Shown: positions 8,559 through 19,417 of the stretch, in pieces
How positions within the stretch are numbered: the first letter of the stretch is position 1
Layout: the number at the start of each line of letters is the position of its first letter
NCBI RefSeq assembly: GCF_005518135.1
Contig: NZ_SULI01000029.1
Coordinates: 1 to 33,271, forward strand
DNA length: 33,271 nucleotides
Reading direction: 5' to 3'
Source of the DNA: Shimia litoralis
Lineage (GTDB): Bacteria > Pseudomonadota > Alphaproteobacteria > Rhodobacterales > Rhodobacteraceae
Program-made: the position numbers and the translations under genes
The notes under the pieces: generated by a model
Database searches by the model: none
Seen by the model: only the letters and a program-made list of their open reading frames with translations
Told to the model about the DNA's origin: nothing

Positions 8559-9804
8559 AAGGCACCTTTTCGCTAGCGGCGGGTCGAACCGGTTGCATGA
8601 GAGGATGTGAATCCATCACGCCACCGGGCAAAAGCGCCGGAAATGTTGACTGAGACCAACGTACGAGCTGAACCGCGGGCGAACCCAAAAGCAGCTTGGC
8701 CGCAGGCTGCGTCCAAAGCACGTGGTCCATGCTATCGTTAGGTCGGTATGTTGTATCTGCAATGCCATCACCATCGACATCATAGGCGGCGAAATCGCTC
8801 CAATAGTTGCCCTTACCCGCCACTGACCATTCAACCCATTTGGTTGAGACATATTTGACCTGAGTCCGGTTGCCGACAAAACTGTTGCCAACAATATTAT
8901 TCCCGTCAGAACCAGCGGTAAAATGAATGCCGATACCGCAGCCTTCAAACCAGTTTCCCGAGAATTCGTTTTTGTTCGAGTTGTACAAAAATGTGCATTT
9001 GCCTTTGGCATTTTTGACAACATTTCCAGAGATGATGCTCTTGTTTGTATAATTCATCATCACGCCATGATCCCGATCGGAAATGGACACGTTGTCCAGA
9101 ACCTTTACGCGTGTAGAAAACATCACAGCATACCCAAGGTGGTTGCCAATCGACACATTGCCTGTGACCTCGGATTTGTCAGCATACATATAATGCACGG
9201 CAAATCTCAGATCCCGAAACAGGTTGTCCCGAAAGATATTCTTCTTGGAACTGTTCACAAATATTCCATCACGGCCCCACCGGACAGAATTTCGTTCAAC
9301 AATTGCGCCGGGCGCGTTCCACACATACACGCCGTTGCCACGCGCGTTCATATGGCGATCTTGGCGGCCTTCAATGGTATTGCCTGCAACCAACGCCTCT
9401 TTCGCACCGTGAATATCAATGCCAACAAGGTTACCCTTAAGCGTGTTGCCCTGAATCTTTGGGGATTTGGCCGTTTTGGTAAGCTTGATCCCTGCGTCAA
9501 TCGTTTCGTGAGAGGACCCCGATCCGATAACCGTGATGCCTGTGACAACAACATCATCCCCCGTCACGGTAATAACCGATCCGCTGCCCTGACCATCAAT
9601 CGTAGCATGACCGCGGCCATCCAAAATGACAGGCTGATCCAGTACAACCGTTTCTTTGTAGGTCCCGGGCCGCAGGAGAAGGGTATCTCCGGCAGCGGCC
9701 CGATCCAATATGTCTGCGATGGCCCCTGCGCGCAAAGGCACGTCCCATTCGGTCGCCCAAACGGGCGATGCAAATACGATCAGTAAAGACAAGAGCCAGC
9801 GCAT
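8548..9804 (-). CDS. nosD: NosD, periplasmic beta-helix maturation protein
   Basis: A 418-aa periplasmic protein. A signal peptide (MRWLLSLLIVFASPVWA) is followed by right-handed parallel beta-helix repeats rich in the pattern GNxxxGN and xIxNN (roughly residues 50-320). The C-terminal GKGNYWSDFAAYDVDGDGIAD segment is typical of NosD. It exchanges copper from NosL to NosZ within the NosDFY complex. The start at 9804 gives the signal peptide directly and lies 4 bp after nosZ; the longer upstream frame overlaps nosZ and is rejected. Confidence 0.95.
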   Translation of the reverse strand: MRWLLSLLIVFASPVWATEWDVPLRAGAIADILDRAAAGDTLLLRPGTYKETVVLDQPVILDGRGHATIDGQGSGSVITVTGDDVVVTGITVIGSGSSHETIDAGIKLTKTAKSPKIQGNTLKGNLVGIDIHGAKEALVAGNTIEGRQDRHMNARGNGVYVWNAPGAIVERNSVRWGRDGIFVNSSKKNIFRDNLFRDLRFAVHYMYADKSEVTGNVSIGNHLGYAVMFSTRVKVLDNVSISDRDHGVMMNYTNKSIISGNVVKNAKGKCTFLYNSNKNEFSGNWFEGCGIGIHFTAGSDGNNIVGNSFVGNRTQVKYVSTKWVEWSVAGKGNYWSDFAAYDVDGDGIADTTYRPNDSMDHVLWTQPAAKLLLGSPAVQLVRWSQSTFPALLPGGVMDSHPLMQPVRPAASEKVPYDG

Positions 9805-9808
9805 GTTC

Positions 9809-11719
9809 TTAAGCCTCGCGTGGTTCAACAAACATCCGGCCGCGCATCTCCATGTGAAGAGCGTGACAGAACCACTGGCAATAGAACCAATGCACACCTG
9901 GACGTTCAGCAACAAATGTGACCGATGCGGTTGCTTGTGGGGCAACTTCCATTGCGACGCCAAAGTTCGCCATGCAGAAGCCGTGAGTTACGTCATCCAC
10001 ATCATCAAGGTTGGTGACATAGACTGTCACTTCGTCACCTTGCTTGACGCTGAATTTCTCCAACGAGAAGGTCGGCGCCTGCGACGTCATATAGACACGT
10101 ACTTTGTTACCATCACGGATGGGTTCTTCGGCACCTTCTTCAAGGTCAACCCCATCAGCCGCAGCCTGTTGCCGCGCATCTTCCCAAGTTGGGTCGTTGC
10201 GATCCCAAAGATTTACTGGGTTCACAATATCCCGGCGCACGATGATGCTGTCATGTGGCTCTGCGAAAGTTGGGCTATCGTGCACCACTTTCATCTTATC
10301 ACCAGAGATGTCGATCAGCTGTTCGTTTTCAGGTTTCAGCGGACCCACATTCAGGAAGCGGTCTTTTGAAAACTTGTTCATCGAAATCAGCCACTTGCCG
10401 TCTGCATCTGCGGTCTCACCCATAGATGTCGAGTTGTGCCCGGGTTGATAGTGCACATCGATTTTGTCGACGATCGGATCCACATCAGATCCAGCATATG
10501 CTTCGATCGCCTTCGCAATATCCCATTTCACAACTTGGCTGTCCAAGAACAACGTGGTGTAGGCATTGCCGCGATTGTCAAATGCTGTGTGAAGCGGGCC
10601 AAGGCCCAGCTCAGGCTCAGCAACAATGCAAGACCGCTCGTCCGCACCATCTGCAAACAACGCATCAACTTTTTCAACGTCGATCACTGATACAGTAGGA
10701 GACAGCTTGCCGTTGATCATGATGTGCTTTTTGTCTGGCGCAGCATTCACACCATGCGGGCTGTTTGGAATGGGCACATACCGTGTCACGTTGTTGGTGG
10801 TACCTTTGCGCCCGTCCACAACCTTTGCACCATTCAACTCTTGATAGTCACCGGCGGCAATGGCTGCTTCGATGGCCTTGATGTTGAAAATGACAACGTG
10901 GTCGGTTTCTTTCTCGGTCATCTCGGTCAGGTTCATGCCCATTTCCGAGTTGTAGGACGTCGAAAACGCATATTTTCCTTGATAATCACAATCGGTGTTA
11001 TCGAGGTTGCCCGATACAATAACCTGCCAAGCCACTGTCATCTCGTCGCCGTCGATGGCGGTAAAGATGTTCACGTATTCTGACGGCTCGTCAAGAATTG
11101 TACCGTCATTCACCAGTGGCGCTTCGTGTTCACCGTTGGCAAACACATATCCGGTGCGGGGATATTTTTGCGGACGCATACCGTGGATGTCATGTGCGTT
11201 AGGAATCTCAATGATCTTGTCGCATTTCATCACGTCACAACGCACACGTGCCACGCGCGTGTTGGCTTTGTCGTTCATAAACAGGAAGCGACCGTCATAA
11301 ACACCGTCAGTGAACGACATATGCGGGTGGTGCAAATCGCCGTTGTCATAGGTTTGTTTGCCGTTCGCAGCCAAGAATGCTTTGGTTTCGGGCAACAGGC
11401 CTTCGGTCAGAATCTTTAGTGACTCGTTGGTTTGACCCCAACCTGTGGCAGAGCAGCGGTTGAACACTGGAATGCGCATAAATTCCCGCATCGAGGGAAC
11501 ACCCAAAATGCGCAATTCGCCGGTTTGGCCCGAAGACCAAAATCCATAATAGTCATCAAGTTCACCTGGCTCTAGGTGGCTTGTGCCTTCTGCAGCCTTT
11601 GCGGCAGTTGCGCTCATCATCGAGGCACCAACACCCGTGGTGGCCAGCACGGCGCCAGAAGCAGTTGCCCCGAGCATTCCGCGACGAGTCATCGCCATTT
11701 TATACAGTGAGTCAGACAT
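9809..11719 (-). CDS. nosZ: Nitrous oxide reductase NosZ (clade I, Tat-exported)
   Basis: A 636-aa NosZ, which reduces N2O to N2 in the periplasm. The N-terminus has a twin-arginine signal ([20 protein letters not shown]), as in clade I enzymes. CuZ histidine motifs are visible in [43 protein letters not shown] and EPHDS. The CuA domain ends with [15 protein letters not shown], containing the Cys, His and Met ligands. An AGGAG ribosome binding site precedes ATG 11719. It is the third gene of the operon, 11 bp after nosR. It looks intact. Confidence 0.98.
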   Translation of the reverse strand: MSDSLYKMAMTRRGMLGATASGAVLATTGVGASMMSATAAKAAEGTSHLEPGELDDYYGFWSSGQTGELRILGVPSMREFMRIPVFNRCSATGWGQTNESLKILTEGLLPETKAFLAANGKQTYDNGDLHHPHMSFTDGVYDGRFLFMNDKANTRVARVRCDVMKCDKIIEIPNAHDIHGMRPQKYPRTGYVFANGEHEAPLVNDGTILDEPSEYVNIFTAIDGDEMTVAWQVIVSGNLDNTDCDYQGKYAFSTSYNSEMGMNLTEMTEKETDHVVIFNIKAIEAAIAAGDYQELNGAKVVDGRKGTTNNVTRYVPIPNSPHGVNAAPDKKHIMINGKLSPTVSVIDVEKVDALFADGADERSCIVAEPELGLGPLHTAFDNRGNAYTTLFLDSQVVKWDIAKAIEAYAGSDVDPIVDKIDVHYQPGHNSTSMGETADADGKWLISMNKFSKDRFLNVGPLKPENEQLIDISGDKMKVVHDSPTFAEPHDSIIVRRDIVNPVNLWDRNDPTWEDARQQAAADGVDLEEGAEEPIRDGNKVRVYMTSQAPTFSLEKFSVKQGDEVTVYVTNLDDVDDVTHGFCMANFGVAMEVAPQATASVTFVAERPGVHWFYCQWFCHALHMEMRGRMFVEPREA

Positions 11720-11730
11720 GTGTTTCTCCT

Positions 11731-13932
11731 TTATGAAGCTGTCTTGTGAGAGGCAGAGGGATGCCCTGCCGGAGGTGGACCCAGATCGACTTTGATCGGA
11801 GCCGCCCCGGTTTTCGCGCGCCGCTTGACTTGGCGGATCACGACCGGGCATTTCGAGTCGGATTGATAGAGAACCTGACAATGCAGGCAGTTCACGCATT
11901 CGTTTGGATTGATCTCACCTGTCGGGTGAATGGCCTGAACTGGGCATTCATTTGCGCAGGTTTGACATGGGCTTCCGCATTCCTTGTAGCGACGCAGCCA
12001 ATCAAACATCCGAATGCGCGCGGGGATCGCCAATGCAGCACCCAGCGGGCACATATACCGGCAATAGAACCGCTCGACGAACAGGCCAGCCAAAAGCAAC
12101 AGCAGTGCAAAGACCACAAACGGCCATTCGCGCACGAACTTAAGAATGATCGCAGTTTTGAACGGTTCGACTTCCGCATAGGTTTCGGCCAGCGGGATCG
12201 ACACCATCGACAAGCCAAACAACCCAAGAAAAATCATGTATTTCAGTGGCCATAGACGTTCATGAAGCCCCCATGGCACTTCCCACTGGGGAATGCGCAA
12301 CGCTCGGGCGATCTTGTTTGTGAGCTCTTGCAATGCACCAAACGGACACAGCCAGCCGCAATACGCGCCACGACCCCAGAACAACAGGGCAGCCGCAATC
12401 GCAAACCATTGGATAAACACCAGCGGATCGAGCAGGAAAGCATCCCAAGTAAACCCACTGTGTAAAGAGCCAGCCAACGCCATCAAGTTCACAACAGAAA
12501 GCTGAGCGTTTGCATACCAGCCCAAGAATACCAATGAGACAGTCAAATACCCCACGCGGAACCAATAGAATACACGCGGATTGGCTGTCGCTTGGAATTG
12601 GAAGAAAAACACACCCGTCAACACCAAGAGCATCGCCGCCAACCCGCCGATTTCCACGGTCCGGTCTTTCCAGATGCGTTTCCAAAGAGCGGATTTGGCC
12701 GCCGCTTCGTCGCCGGACGTATCAACAACAGCAGGTGCTGAGATGGGCAAGAGGTACTGCGGAGGAAGCTTGTACCCCAAATCAAAGGTCAAAAAGGTTT
12801 TCTCTACGGCGCCGACTGCGCGCTGCGCCAAAAGCTGTAAGCGGAACGGCTCTGCCGGATCAAACTCAGCATCGGCCGGTATCTTAAAGATGTCCAGCTC
12901 GGTGAAGGTCGGGGAATCATCGGTGGCCAAGTCGCCCAAGCGGCGCTGTTGCTTGTCAAAGAAACGGACCGAGTTATCACCTTGGATAAGCTGAATACGG
13001 TCAAAAATGCCACCACGCACATATCCCGACCCTTTGAAGGAATACGCACCGCGCCCCAAAACCAATAGCGCTTGTTCGCCGTCTTGCAGCCAACTTGTCA
13101 GGTTTTTGTATTCCGCGTCACCAAGCAGACTTTGACCAATCGACGGCACAGACACCAACGCCATATGCATATCAATAAACGTGTCATCAGGGGCTCCGGG
13201 CTCTGGCCGCTTGATCGCACGAGGGTCTCCGGTTTCTTCGAATGCCGCGTTAATTTGGCCAATATCAAGTGTCAGGCGTCGCACAGATCCATCGCCCGAC
13301 ATTTCGGACCAATCGCTGATTGTATTGTTTGTCATATCCAGTTCGCGCCGAGGACCGCTCGCGACGTTTGGTGCCAGGCCACCAAGGCCCATCGCACGGG
13401 ATACTTTAATCCCAGCACGCACCAGAGAGTCATCGATAATCATGATCGTGACCGTGGCACCCGAAATAATATCAAGATCATGCCCTTCACCACCTGTTGC
13501 GGCTTCGACCTTGAGATCAAGCCCCTTATAACTCTCGGTCAGGGCAATCATCTTGGAGTTTGGGATGCCAATCAGAACAATAGGTTCAGAATGCTTGACC
13601 AACTTGACGCCAGCCAACACTGCGTCATTGTCGATCGCCGCCACAACATGAATTGGCTTACCAGAATACCCGGTTGTTCCAACAAAATCTGAGGTCAGGA
13701 ACGCGTATCCAACGATACCGCTTGATCCCATGATCGGGACCACAGGCACATCCGGGTTCATTGGCCCATATGATTGGGCGCCGGGCATAAGCTCTGCGGG
13801 TGGAATATCAGAAAGAAAGGAATTCAGGAGGGGCTGCTTTTGTGCTTCCACAGGTCCAGCGGCAAAGCCGAAGATCGAGATGATTAGGAAACAAAGGGCT
13901 GTCAGCAAGCCAGGTCGAGCGCGATTTAACAT
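11731..13932 (-). CDS. nosR: NosR, flavo-/iron-sulfur membrane protein for N2O respiration
   Basis: A 733-aa polytopic membrane protein needed for NosZ expression and for electron delivery to it. In order: a signal segment, a periplasmic FMN-binding domain with the flavinylation motif SGAT (157-160), several transmembrane helices, the membrane motifs [10 protein letters not shown] and [11 protein letters not shown], and two C-terminal [4Fe-4S] motifs (CQTCANECP and CVNCLHCQ). A GGGGAGG ribosome binding site lies 7 nt upstream of ATG 13932, and the start overlaps the end of nosC by 7 bp. Confidence 0.96.
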   Translation of the reverse strand: MLNRARPGLLTALCFLIISIFGFAAGPVEAQKQPLLNSFLSDIPPAELMPGAQSYGPMNPDVPVVPIMGSSGIVGYAFLTSDFVGTTGYSGKPIHVVAAIDNDAVLAGVKLVKHSEPIVLIGIPNSKMIALTESYKGLDLKVEAATGGEGHDLDIISGATVTIMIIDDSLVRAGIKVSRAMGLGGLAPNVASGPRRELDMTNNTISDWSEMSGDGSVRRLTLDIGQINAAFEETGDPRAIKRPEPGAPDDTFIDMHMALVSVPSIGQSLLGDAEYKNLTSWLQDGEQALLVLGRGAYSFKGSGYVRGGIFDRIQLIQGDNSVRFFDKQQRRLGDLATDDSPTFTELDIFKIPADAEFDPAEPFRLQLLAQRAVGAVEKTFLTFDLGYKLPPQYLLPISAPAVVDTSGDEAAAKSALWKRIWKDRTVEIGGLAAMLLVLTGVFFFQFQATANPRVFYWFRVGYLTVSLVFLGWYANAQLSVVNLMALAGSLHSGFTWDAFLLDPLVFIQWFAIAAALLFWGRGAYCGWLCPFGALQELTNKIARALRIPQWEVPWGLHERLWPLKYMIFLGLFGLSMVSIPLAETYAEVEPFKTAIILKFVREWPFVVFALLLLLAGLFVERFYCRYMCPLGAALAIPARIRMFDWLRRYKECGSPCQTCANECPVQAIHPTGEINPNECVNCLHCQVLYQSDSKCPVVIRQVKRRAKTGAAPIKVDLGPPPAGHPSASHKTAS

Positions 13933-14414
13933 TTTGGCGCCTCCCCATGATTTAGGATTGGTGCCAAATGCAAAGAAAGTGCCTTTGCAAAATTATTTCG
14001 GGGCGCAGACGGGGGTCCACGGGTATCAGGCCAAAATTGCGCAGAATTTGCTTTGCTCTCGACCCATTCAATTCGGGGTTGAGAAATAGTGACATAATGA
14101 ACGCGCTGGGAATATTGGGCCGGTGTCAAAATCGCGGCACAGGCAGTCGCACAAAATGTACAAGTCGAACATTCTGGGCACTTTTCGCCCTCTGCTGGAA
14201 TTTCATTGCCAAGTGCATCCAACCGGACAAATTCGGCACCTTCATCACTACAGATTTCGATCCAATTTCCGTCAACGAATGCAAGGCCTTGCGACGGAGC
14301 AACGGCCTGAACCACGAGCAAAAGAACAGCAAAGACACACCCGGCACGGCGCACACACGTAGTGAATCGCGATCTCGCGATTACCCAGTGAATTATGTCG
14401 AGTGCGCGTTGCAA
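13926..14414 (-). CDS. nosC: NosC-like small Cys-cluster protein
   Basis: A 162-aa protein first in the nos operon. After a hydrophobic export or anchor segment (about 26-45) it has a dense cysteine cluster CPECSTCTFCATAC (Cys79, 82, 85, 88, 92) of the CxxCxxC kind. In Paracoccus denitrificans a gene at this place with such a motif is called nosC; its function is not settled. The start is uncertain: TTG 14414 has an AAGGG ribosome binding site 7 nt upstream and fits the predicted mRNA start near 14438, whereas GTG 14354 gives a shorter, more classical signal peptide. The stop overlaps the nosR start. Confidence 0.75.
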   Translation of the reverse strand: MQRALDIIHWVIARSRFTTCVRRAGCVFAVLLLVVQAVAPSQGLAFVDGNWIEICSDEGAEFVRLDALGNEIPAEGEKCPECSTCTFCATACAAILTPAQYSQRVHYVTISQPRIEWVESKANSAQFWPDTRGPPSAPRNNFAKALSLHLAPILNHGEAPKC

Positions 14415-14444
14415 AAAATTGCCCTTTTCCCTAGCTAGATTCGC

Positions 14445-14486
14445 ATCCTAGGGAAGATGGCAGTCGCTTTACTTGACTTTTGTCAG
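14445..14486 (-). promoter_or_regulatory. FNR/NNR-type promoter of the nos operon
   Basis: Read on the minus strand, a dyad CTGAC-AAAA-GTCAA occupies 14486-14473. A TAGGAT -10 element lies at 14450-14445. The spacing puts the dyad centre at -41.5 of a start site near 14438, exactly the class II arrangement of FNR/NNR/DNR activators. The divergent DNR-like gene is the natural candidate regulator. On the plus strand CATAAT at 14505-14510 is a possible, less well spaced -10 for that regulator gene. Confidence 0.8.
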
Positions 14487-14621
14487 GTCCATCAAAAGGA
14501 TTGCCATAATCCGCAGACCCGACTGACAACAGCGCGCTCTTACAGAAATCAGATGCGCAGATCACTGATTTGCTATAGCCTGACAGCTTCCATGCGCCCC
14601 AATCTAAAAGGGATCTACCCA

Positions 14622-15329
14622 GTGGCCTATGAAGTTCACAAACGCATCGCCCGCAATTCGTTGTTGATCCGGTCGCTGCCGGAACAACACGTTGAACACC
14701 TTCTGACTTCTGCGATTTGGAAGCATTACGAGCGCGGCGAAACGTTGTTCTTGCAAGATGAAAAAGCCACGTCAATTCACGTCGTGCTGGATGGCTGGGT
14801 CAAGTTGTTCCGTATTGCCCCCAACGGCAGCGAAGCCATTGTAAGCGTCTTTACAAAAGGCGAGAGTTTTGGCGAAGCGGTTGCCCTGCGCGGCGCACCC
14901 TATCCCGTCTCTGCTCAGGCCGTCACACCTTGTGACGTGATGCACATCCCATCATCTGCACTGGTGCACCTGATGAAAGAAGACCCTCAAATCGGGATCA
15001 CCATTCTGGCATCTACGTTTAACCACCTGCATTCACTAGTGGCGCAGCTTGAACAACTTAAGGCGCAAACCGGCGCCCAACGCGTTGCTGAATTCTTACT
15101 CGATTTGTGCGATTGCGAAATCGGTGGCTGTACAGTGACCTTGCCCTACGACAAGGTACTTATCGCGGGGCGTTTGGGGATGAAGCCCGAAAGCCTATCA
15201 CGTGCCTTTGCACGCCTTAAGAACGCAGGTGTCAAGGTGAACAAGAATCATGCTGTCATCGAAGATATCGAAACTCTGCGGGAATACTCCGAGCACGACC
15301 CCGCTGTCGCTTGGAACAAGATTCCATGA
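14622..15329 (+). CDS. DNR/NNR-like CRP/FNR-family regulator
   Basis: A 235-aa regulator of the CRP/FNR family. It has a cyclic-nucleotide-binding-like beta-roll (GWVKLFRIAPNGSEAIVSVF, GESFGEAVALRG), a long dimerisation helix and a C-terminal winged helix (LIAGRLGMKPESLSRAF). There is no N-terminal cysteine cluster for an FeS centre, so it is the heme/NO-type DNR or NNR rather than FNR. It probably activates nos and nir through the dyads seen here. GTG 14622 is chosen because AAAAGGGA lies about 8 nt upstream; ATG 14592 would add ten residues. An inverted repeat AAATCAG/CTGATTT (14546-14552, 14565-14571) lies in its leader. Confidence 0.85.
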   Translation: MAYEVHKRIARNSLLIRSLPEQHVEHLLTSAIWKHYERGETLFLQDEKATSIHVVLDGWVKLFRIAPNGSEAIVSVFTKGESFGEAVALRGAPYPVSAQAVTPCDVMHIPSSALVHLMKEDPQIGITILASTFNHLHSLVAQLEQLKAQTGAQRVAEFLLDLCDCEIGGCTVTLPYDKVLIAGRLGMKPESLSRAFARLKNAGVKVNKNHAVIEDIETLREYSEHDPAVAWNKIP

Positions 15330-15889
15330 CCAAGCTTGAGCGCACCATCGACGCCATTGACGCAGCGAATGCGTTGGATCCGCGGGAAATTGATGGACAC
15401 CCCGAAGCCCTTTTGTATGGCCAGCGCATGAGCGCTCAAGTCGAGCGCCTGTTTCCAGATGCAAACGATGTCCTAAAAATTGCCGCGCGCGGGCAGCACA
15501 TAGAGCGTTGGATTCTTCAAAGAGCCGCCTACCCCGCTGGCCGAATTGGATATCTCACTTGGCGCAAAGATCTTGCAGCGCATCATAGCGCACGGGTTTG
15601 CGAACTGATGACAGCCGCCGGATATGATAGCGAACGCGTAAACACCGTAGGCCGAATGATACGCAAAGAGGGTCTTAAGCGTGACGCGGATGTGCAAGCC
15701 CTAGAGGATGTCATCTGCTTCACTTTTCTAACTTGGTATTTCGCCCCATTCGCAGCAAAGCACAGTCCAGAAAAGATTCAGCGTATTGTCGAAAAAACGG
15801 CGCGCAAAATGTCCGCAGATGCATCCGCGCGCGTCCTAAAGGAATTTGATCTGCCGTCGGATTTGGCAGCGGCGTTTCAAAGCAAATAA
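15326..15889 (+). CDS. DUF4202 family protein
   Basis: A 187-aa soluble protein. It has the pattern typical of DUF4202: DAANALDP near the start, then AARGQHIERWILQRAAYPAGRIGYLTWR and LEDVICFTFLTWYFAPFA. The function of the family is unknown to me. Its start overlaps the stop of the DNR-like regulator as ATGA, so the two genes are made together, which suggests a link to denitrification control or nitrogen-oxide stress. The 3' end overlaps the convergent norF by 13 bp. Confidence 0.75.
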   Translation: MTKLERTIDAIDAANALDPREIDGHPEALLYGQRMSAQVERLFPDANDVLKIAARGQHIERWILQRAAYPAGRIGYLTWRKDLAAHHSARVCELMTAAGYDSERVNTVGRMIRKEGLKRDADVQALEDVICFTFLTWYFAPFAAKHSPEKIQRIVEKTARKMSADASARVLKEFDLPSDLAAAFQSK

Positions 15890-16134
15890 AACCCAAACAA
15901 CACGCAGCAATATAGCCCAAGCACGACCTGAAACCCACGTCTCCATGAGGGTGCTTGCGACAAGCCAAGATACCATGTCAAAATCACGCGCGATTTTGCA
16001 AAGGCGAGCACCAAAATGAGCATCCCCACCAGACGGCGATCAAGAACGTCCGAAAGCTCATGCGCCACCAAGGCAGATGCCGCACTTAGTCCGATCAAAA
16101 AGAGCCAGGCACGTAAGAGAACTTGGGTGCTCAT
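15877..16134 (-). CDS. norF: NorF-like small membrane protein
   Basis: An 85-aa hydrophobic protein with two to three predicted helices, resembling the subunit IV-like NorF / cytochrome oxidase subunit IV family. It contains LRAWLFLIGLSAASALVAH and AFAKSRVILTWYLGL, the latter phrase typical of the family. It follows norE by 4 bp. In Paracoccus norF is the last gene of norCBQDEF and supports full NO reductase activity. Here the catalytic partners are missing upstream. Its end overlaps DUF4202 on the other strand. Confidence 0.8.
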   Translation of the reverse strand: MSTQVLLRAWLFLIGLSAASALVAHELSDVLDRRLVGMLILVLAFAKSRVILTWYLGLSQAPSWRRGFQVVLGLYCCVLFGFYLL

Positions 16135-16138
16135 CAGA

Positions 16139-16693
16139 TCATCCAAACAAATAGATGACGGGGAACAAAAGCACCCAAACTAGGTCAACCATGTGCCAAA
16201 ACGCAGCTCCGGCCTCTATGTTTCGCGGCGCGTCCTTCCACGCCACAAGCAACAGGATCAGAATGCCAGCGACCACATGGGCCGCATGAAACCCGGTCAG
16301 CATATAGTAAAACAAAAAGAACGCGTGCGTTTCAAAAGTGATGCCCAGCGCCGCTTTGTCTGCATATTCCGCACCTTTGATGACCAGAAATACAACACCA
16401 AGCAGCGAAGCCCCGATCAAAGCCAAACGTGCAAGATTGCGCCGATCAGATTCTCGCCACCGAAGCGCCATCGCGGCCAAAAAGCCGCTTGTAACCAGCA
16501 CGATCGTGTTTAGCGCCGCGCCAGTACGGTCAAGATGTTGTTGAGCTTGTGCAAACCCGTCAGGGTCCGTCAAACGCACCGCCGAAAATGCCAAGAGCCC
16601 TGCCCCAAAAACCAACAGTTCACTAATGATAAGAACCCACATCATCAATTCTCCTGGCAATTCATCCAGAAGAGACAACTGAGGCTCATTCAT
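16139..16693 (-). CDS. norE: NorE, cytochrome oxidase subunit III-like protein
   Basis: A 184-aa membrane protein of the heme-copper oxidase subunit III family, with about five helices. Typical segments are PGELMMWVLIISELLVFGAGL near the start and LTGFHAAHVVAGI in the middle. It belongs to nor operons, where it aids NO reductase. Its start ATG overlaps the stop of the norD remnant (ATGA), which preserves the original norD-norE junction. With norB and norC absent beside it, its role here is uncertain. Confidence 0.9.
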   Translation of the reverse strand: MNEPQLSLLDELPGELMMWVLIISELLVFGAGLLAFSAVRLTDPDGFAQAQQHLDRTGAALNTIVLVTSGFLAAMALRWRESDRRNLARLALIGASLLGVVFLVIKGAEYADKAALGITFETHAFFLFYYMLTGFHAAHVVAGILILLLVAWKDAPRNIEAGAAFWHMVDLVWVLLFPVIYLFG

Positions 16694-16920
16694 ATTCCCA
16701 CCAGTTGGCGATAAATCTGCGGCAGCGCATAAATCAACCGGTTGGGGTCAGGGATAACCGCAAAGCCCCCTTGCCCGAACATGCGCGGAAACCAGCTCTT
16801 GCCACTTTTATCAATTGTGATTCCATAAACCGAATGGCCGGCACGGCGGGCCTCTCGAACGGCCATTGCGGTATCTTCGATACCATGGCGCCCCTCATAG
16901 TGATCAAGATCATTGGGCTT
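16690..16920 (-). pseudogene. norD: norD remnant: last 76 codons only
   Basis: Translated in the frame ending at 16690, this reads KPNDLDHYEGRHGIEDTAMA, then VREARRAGHSVYGITID, and ends LPQIYRQLVGI. This is the C-terminal end of the von Willebrand A domain of NorD. The usual upstream part is absent: sequence immediately before 16920 belongs to a nirI-like gene in another frame. The stop overlaps norE in the native way. The remnant is not translated from its own start. Confidence 0.85.
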
Positions 16921-17546
16921 GTGCGCGGCGAAAAAACGAGACGGTCAATGCGGCCCTGATCCAGAATGCCTCTGGACAAGGCAAGCTCTCTGCCAACCCG
17001 CAGTATTGCATCACGTATGACACCAGTAGAGACGGTGGCACGTGAGATAATGTCCAACTGGTTTTTCTGAGTTGTATCCAAGGATGGTGTTGGATCGTTC
17101 AGATCCACGCCAGAAAAACCTTGTACAAAATCTTCGATGTCTGAATCCGAGAGGCCTAATGTAAGGATCGGTTCGCTATGTGCCATGAGCTTGGCCGAAG
17201 CAATCTTGGCATCGGACGTAATGGCAACCAGCATATCAATAGGGCGACCTGAATACCCCACGGTTCGGGCAATTTCCCAACTGGACCCGATATATCCCAA
17301 GTTCGCACCATCCGGCGTTGAGACCCGCCAACCGGGAACGGGTGACTCTTGACGAAGTAAATCCACCCGACCTGAAACACCGAACATTTCGCTCGCTAGG
17401 ACTCTATCGGGTGTTGCAGGTGCGATCTGCGCTTCGAGAGACAGGCGATCTTGGGCGGCACAAGGCGTCACGCATGACAAGGCCACAGCGCAAACCACCA
17501 GAATTTGCGCAACGTGCACCCAAAATTTTGGACGGCTAAAACACAT
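16921..17546 (-). pseudogene. nirI: nirI-like gene, 5' part only, fused out of frame to norD
   Basis: About 209 codons remain: a signal peptide (to about residue 32) and an FMN-binding domain similar to the start of NosR, with VGYSGRPIDMLVAI, MAHSEPILTLGL and DIISRATVS. The membrane helices and iron-sulfur motifs of NirI/NosR proteins are absent. After residue 209 the frame runs through norD sequence out of phase and stops at 16734, adding about 62 unrelated residues. It is divergent from nirS, the position of nirI in Paracoccus. At the flavinylation site SRAT (168-171) replaces the SGAT of NosR. The predicted mRNA start would be close to the ATG at 17546. Confidence 0.83.
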
Positions 17547-17580
17547 ATCTAAAACGTAGGTTTCATTGGCCAAAACCGCC

Positions 17581-17594
17581 TTAACAAAAGTCAA
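17581..17594. promoter_or_regulatory. NNR/FNR-type dyad between nirI remnant and nirS
   Basis: TTAAC-AAAA-GTCAA lies in the divergent intergenic region and shares its core with the nos operator. Towards the nirI remnant, TACGTT at 17558-17553 sits at the exact class II spacing for a -10 element. Towards nirS the dyad is 64 bp from the start codon, a usual distance, but no good -10 is seen at the expected place. Confidence 0.7.
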
Positions 17595-17618
17595 GGAACC
17601 CAACGCGGCAAAGCGTGA

Positions 17619-19412
<1,794 letters not shown>

Positions 19413-19417
19413 TCTCT

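Noticed and set aside
8923-9786. 287-codon open frame antisense to nosD
   Set aside because: nosD is certain from its motifs and operon position; the antisense frame shows no family features.
14457-14621. N-terminal extension of the DNR-like regulator with extra cysteines (FCQVHQKDC)
   Set aside because: It would start before the NNR dyad and read through the promoter region; the family length is reached from GTG 14622, so the cysteines are not an FNR-type cluster.
16734-16920. C-terminal 62 residues of the nirI-frame ORF as a real protein part
   Set aside because: The same bases in another frame encode the conserved NorD end, so this tail is out-of-frame translation.
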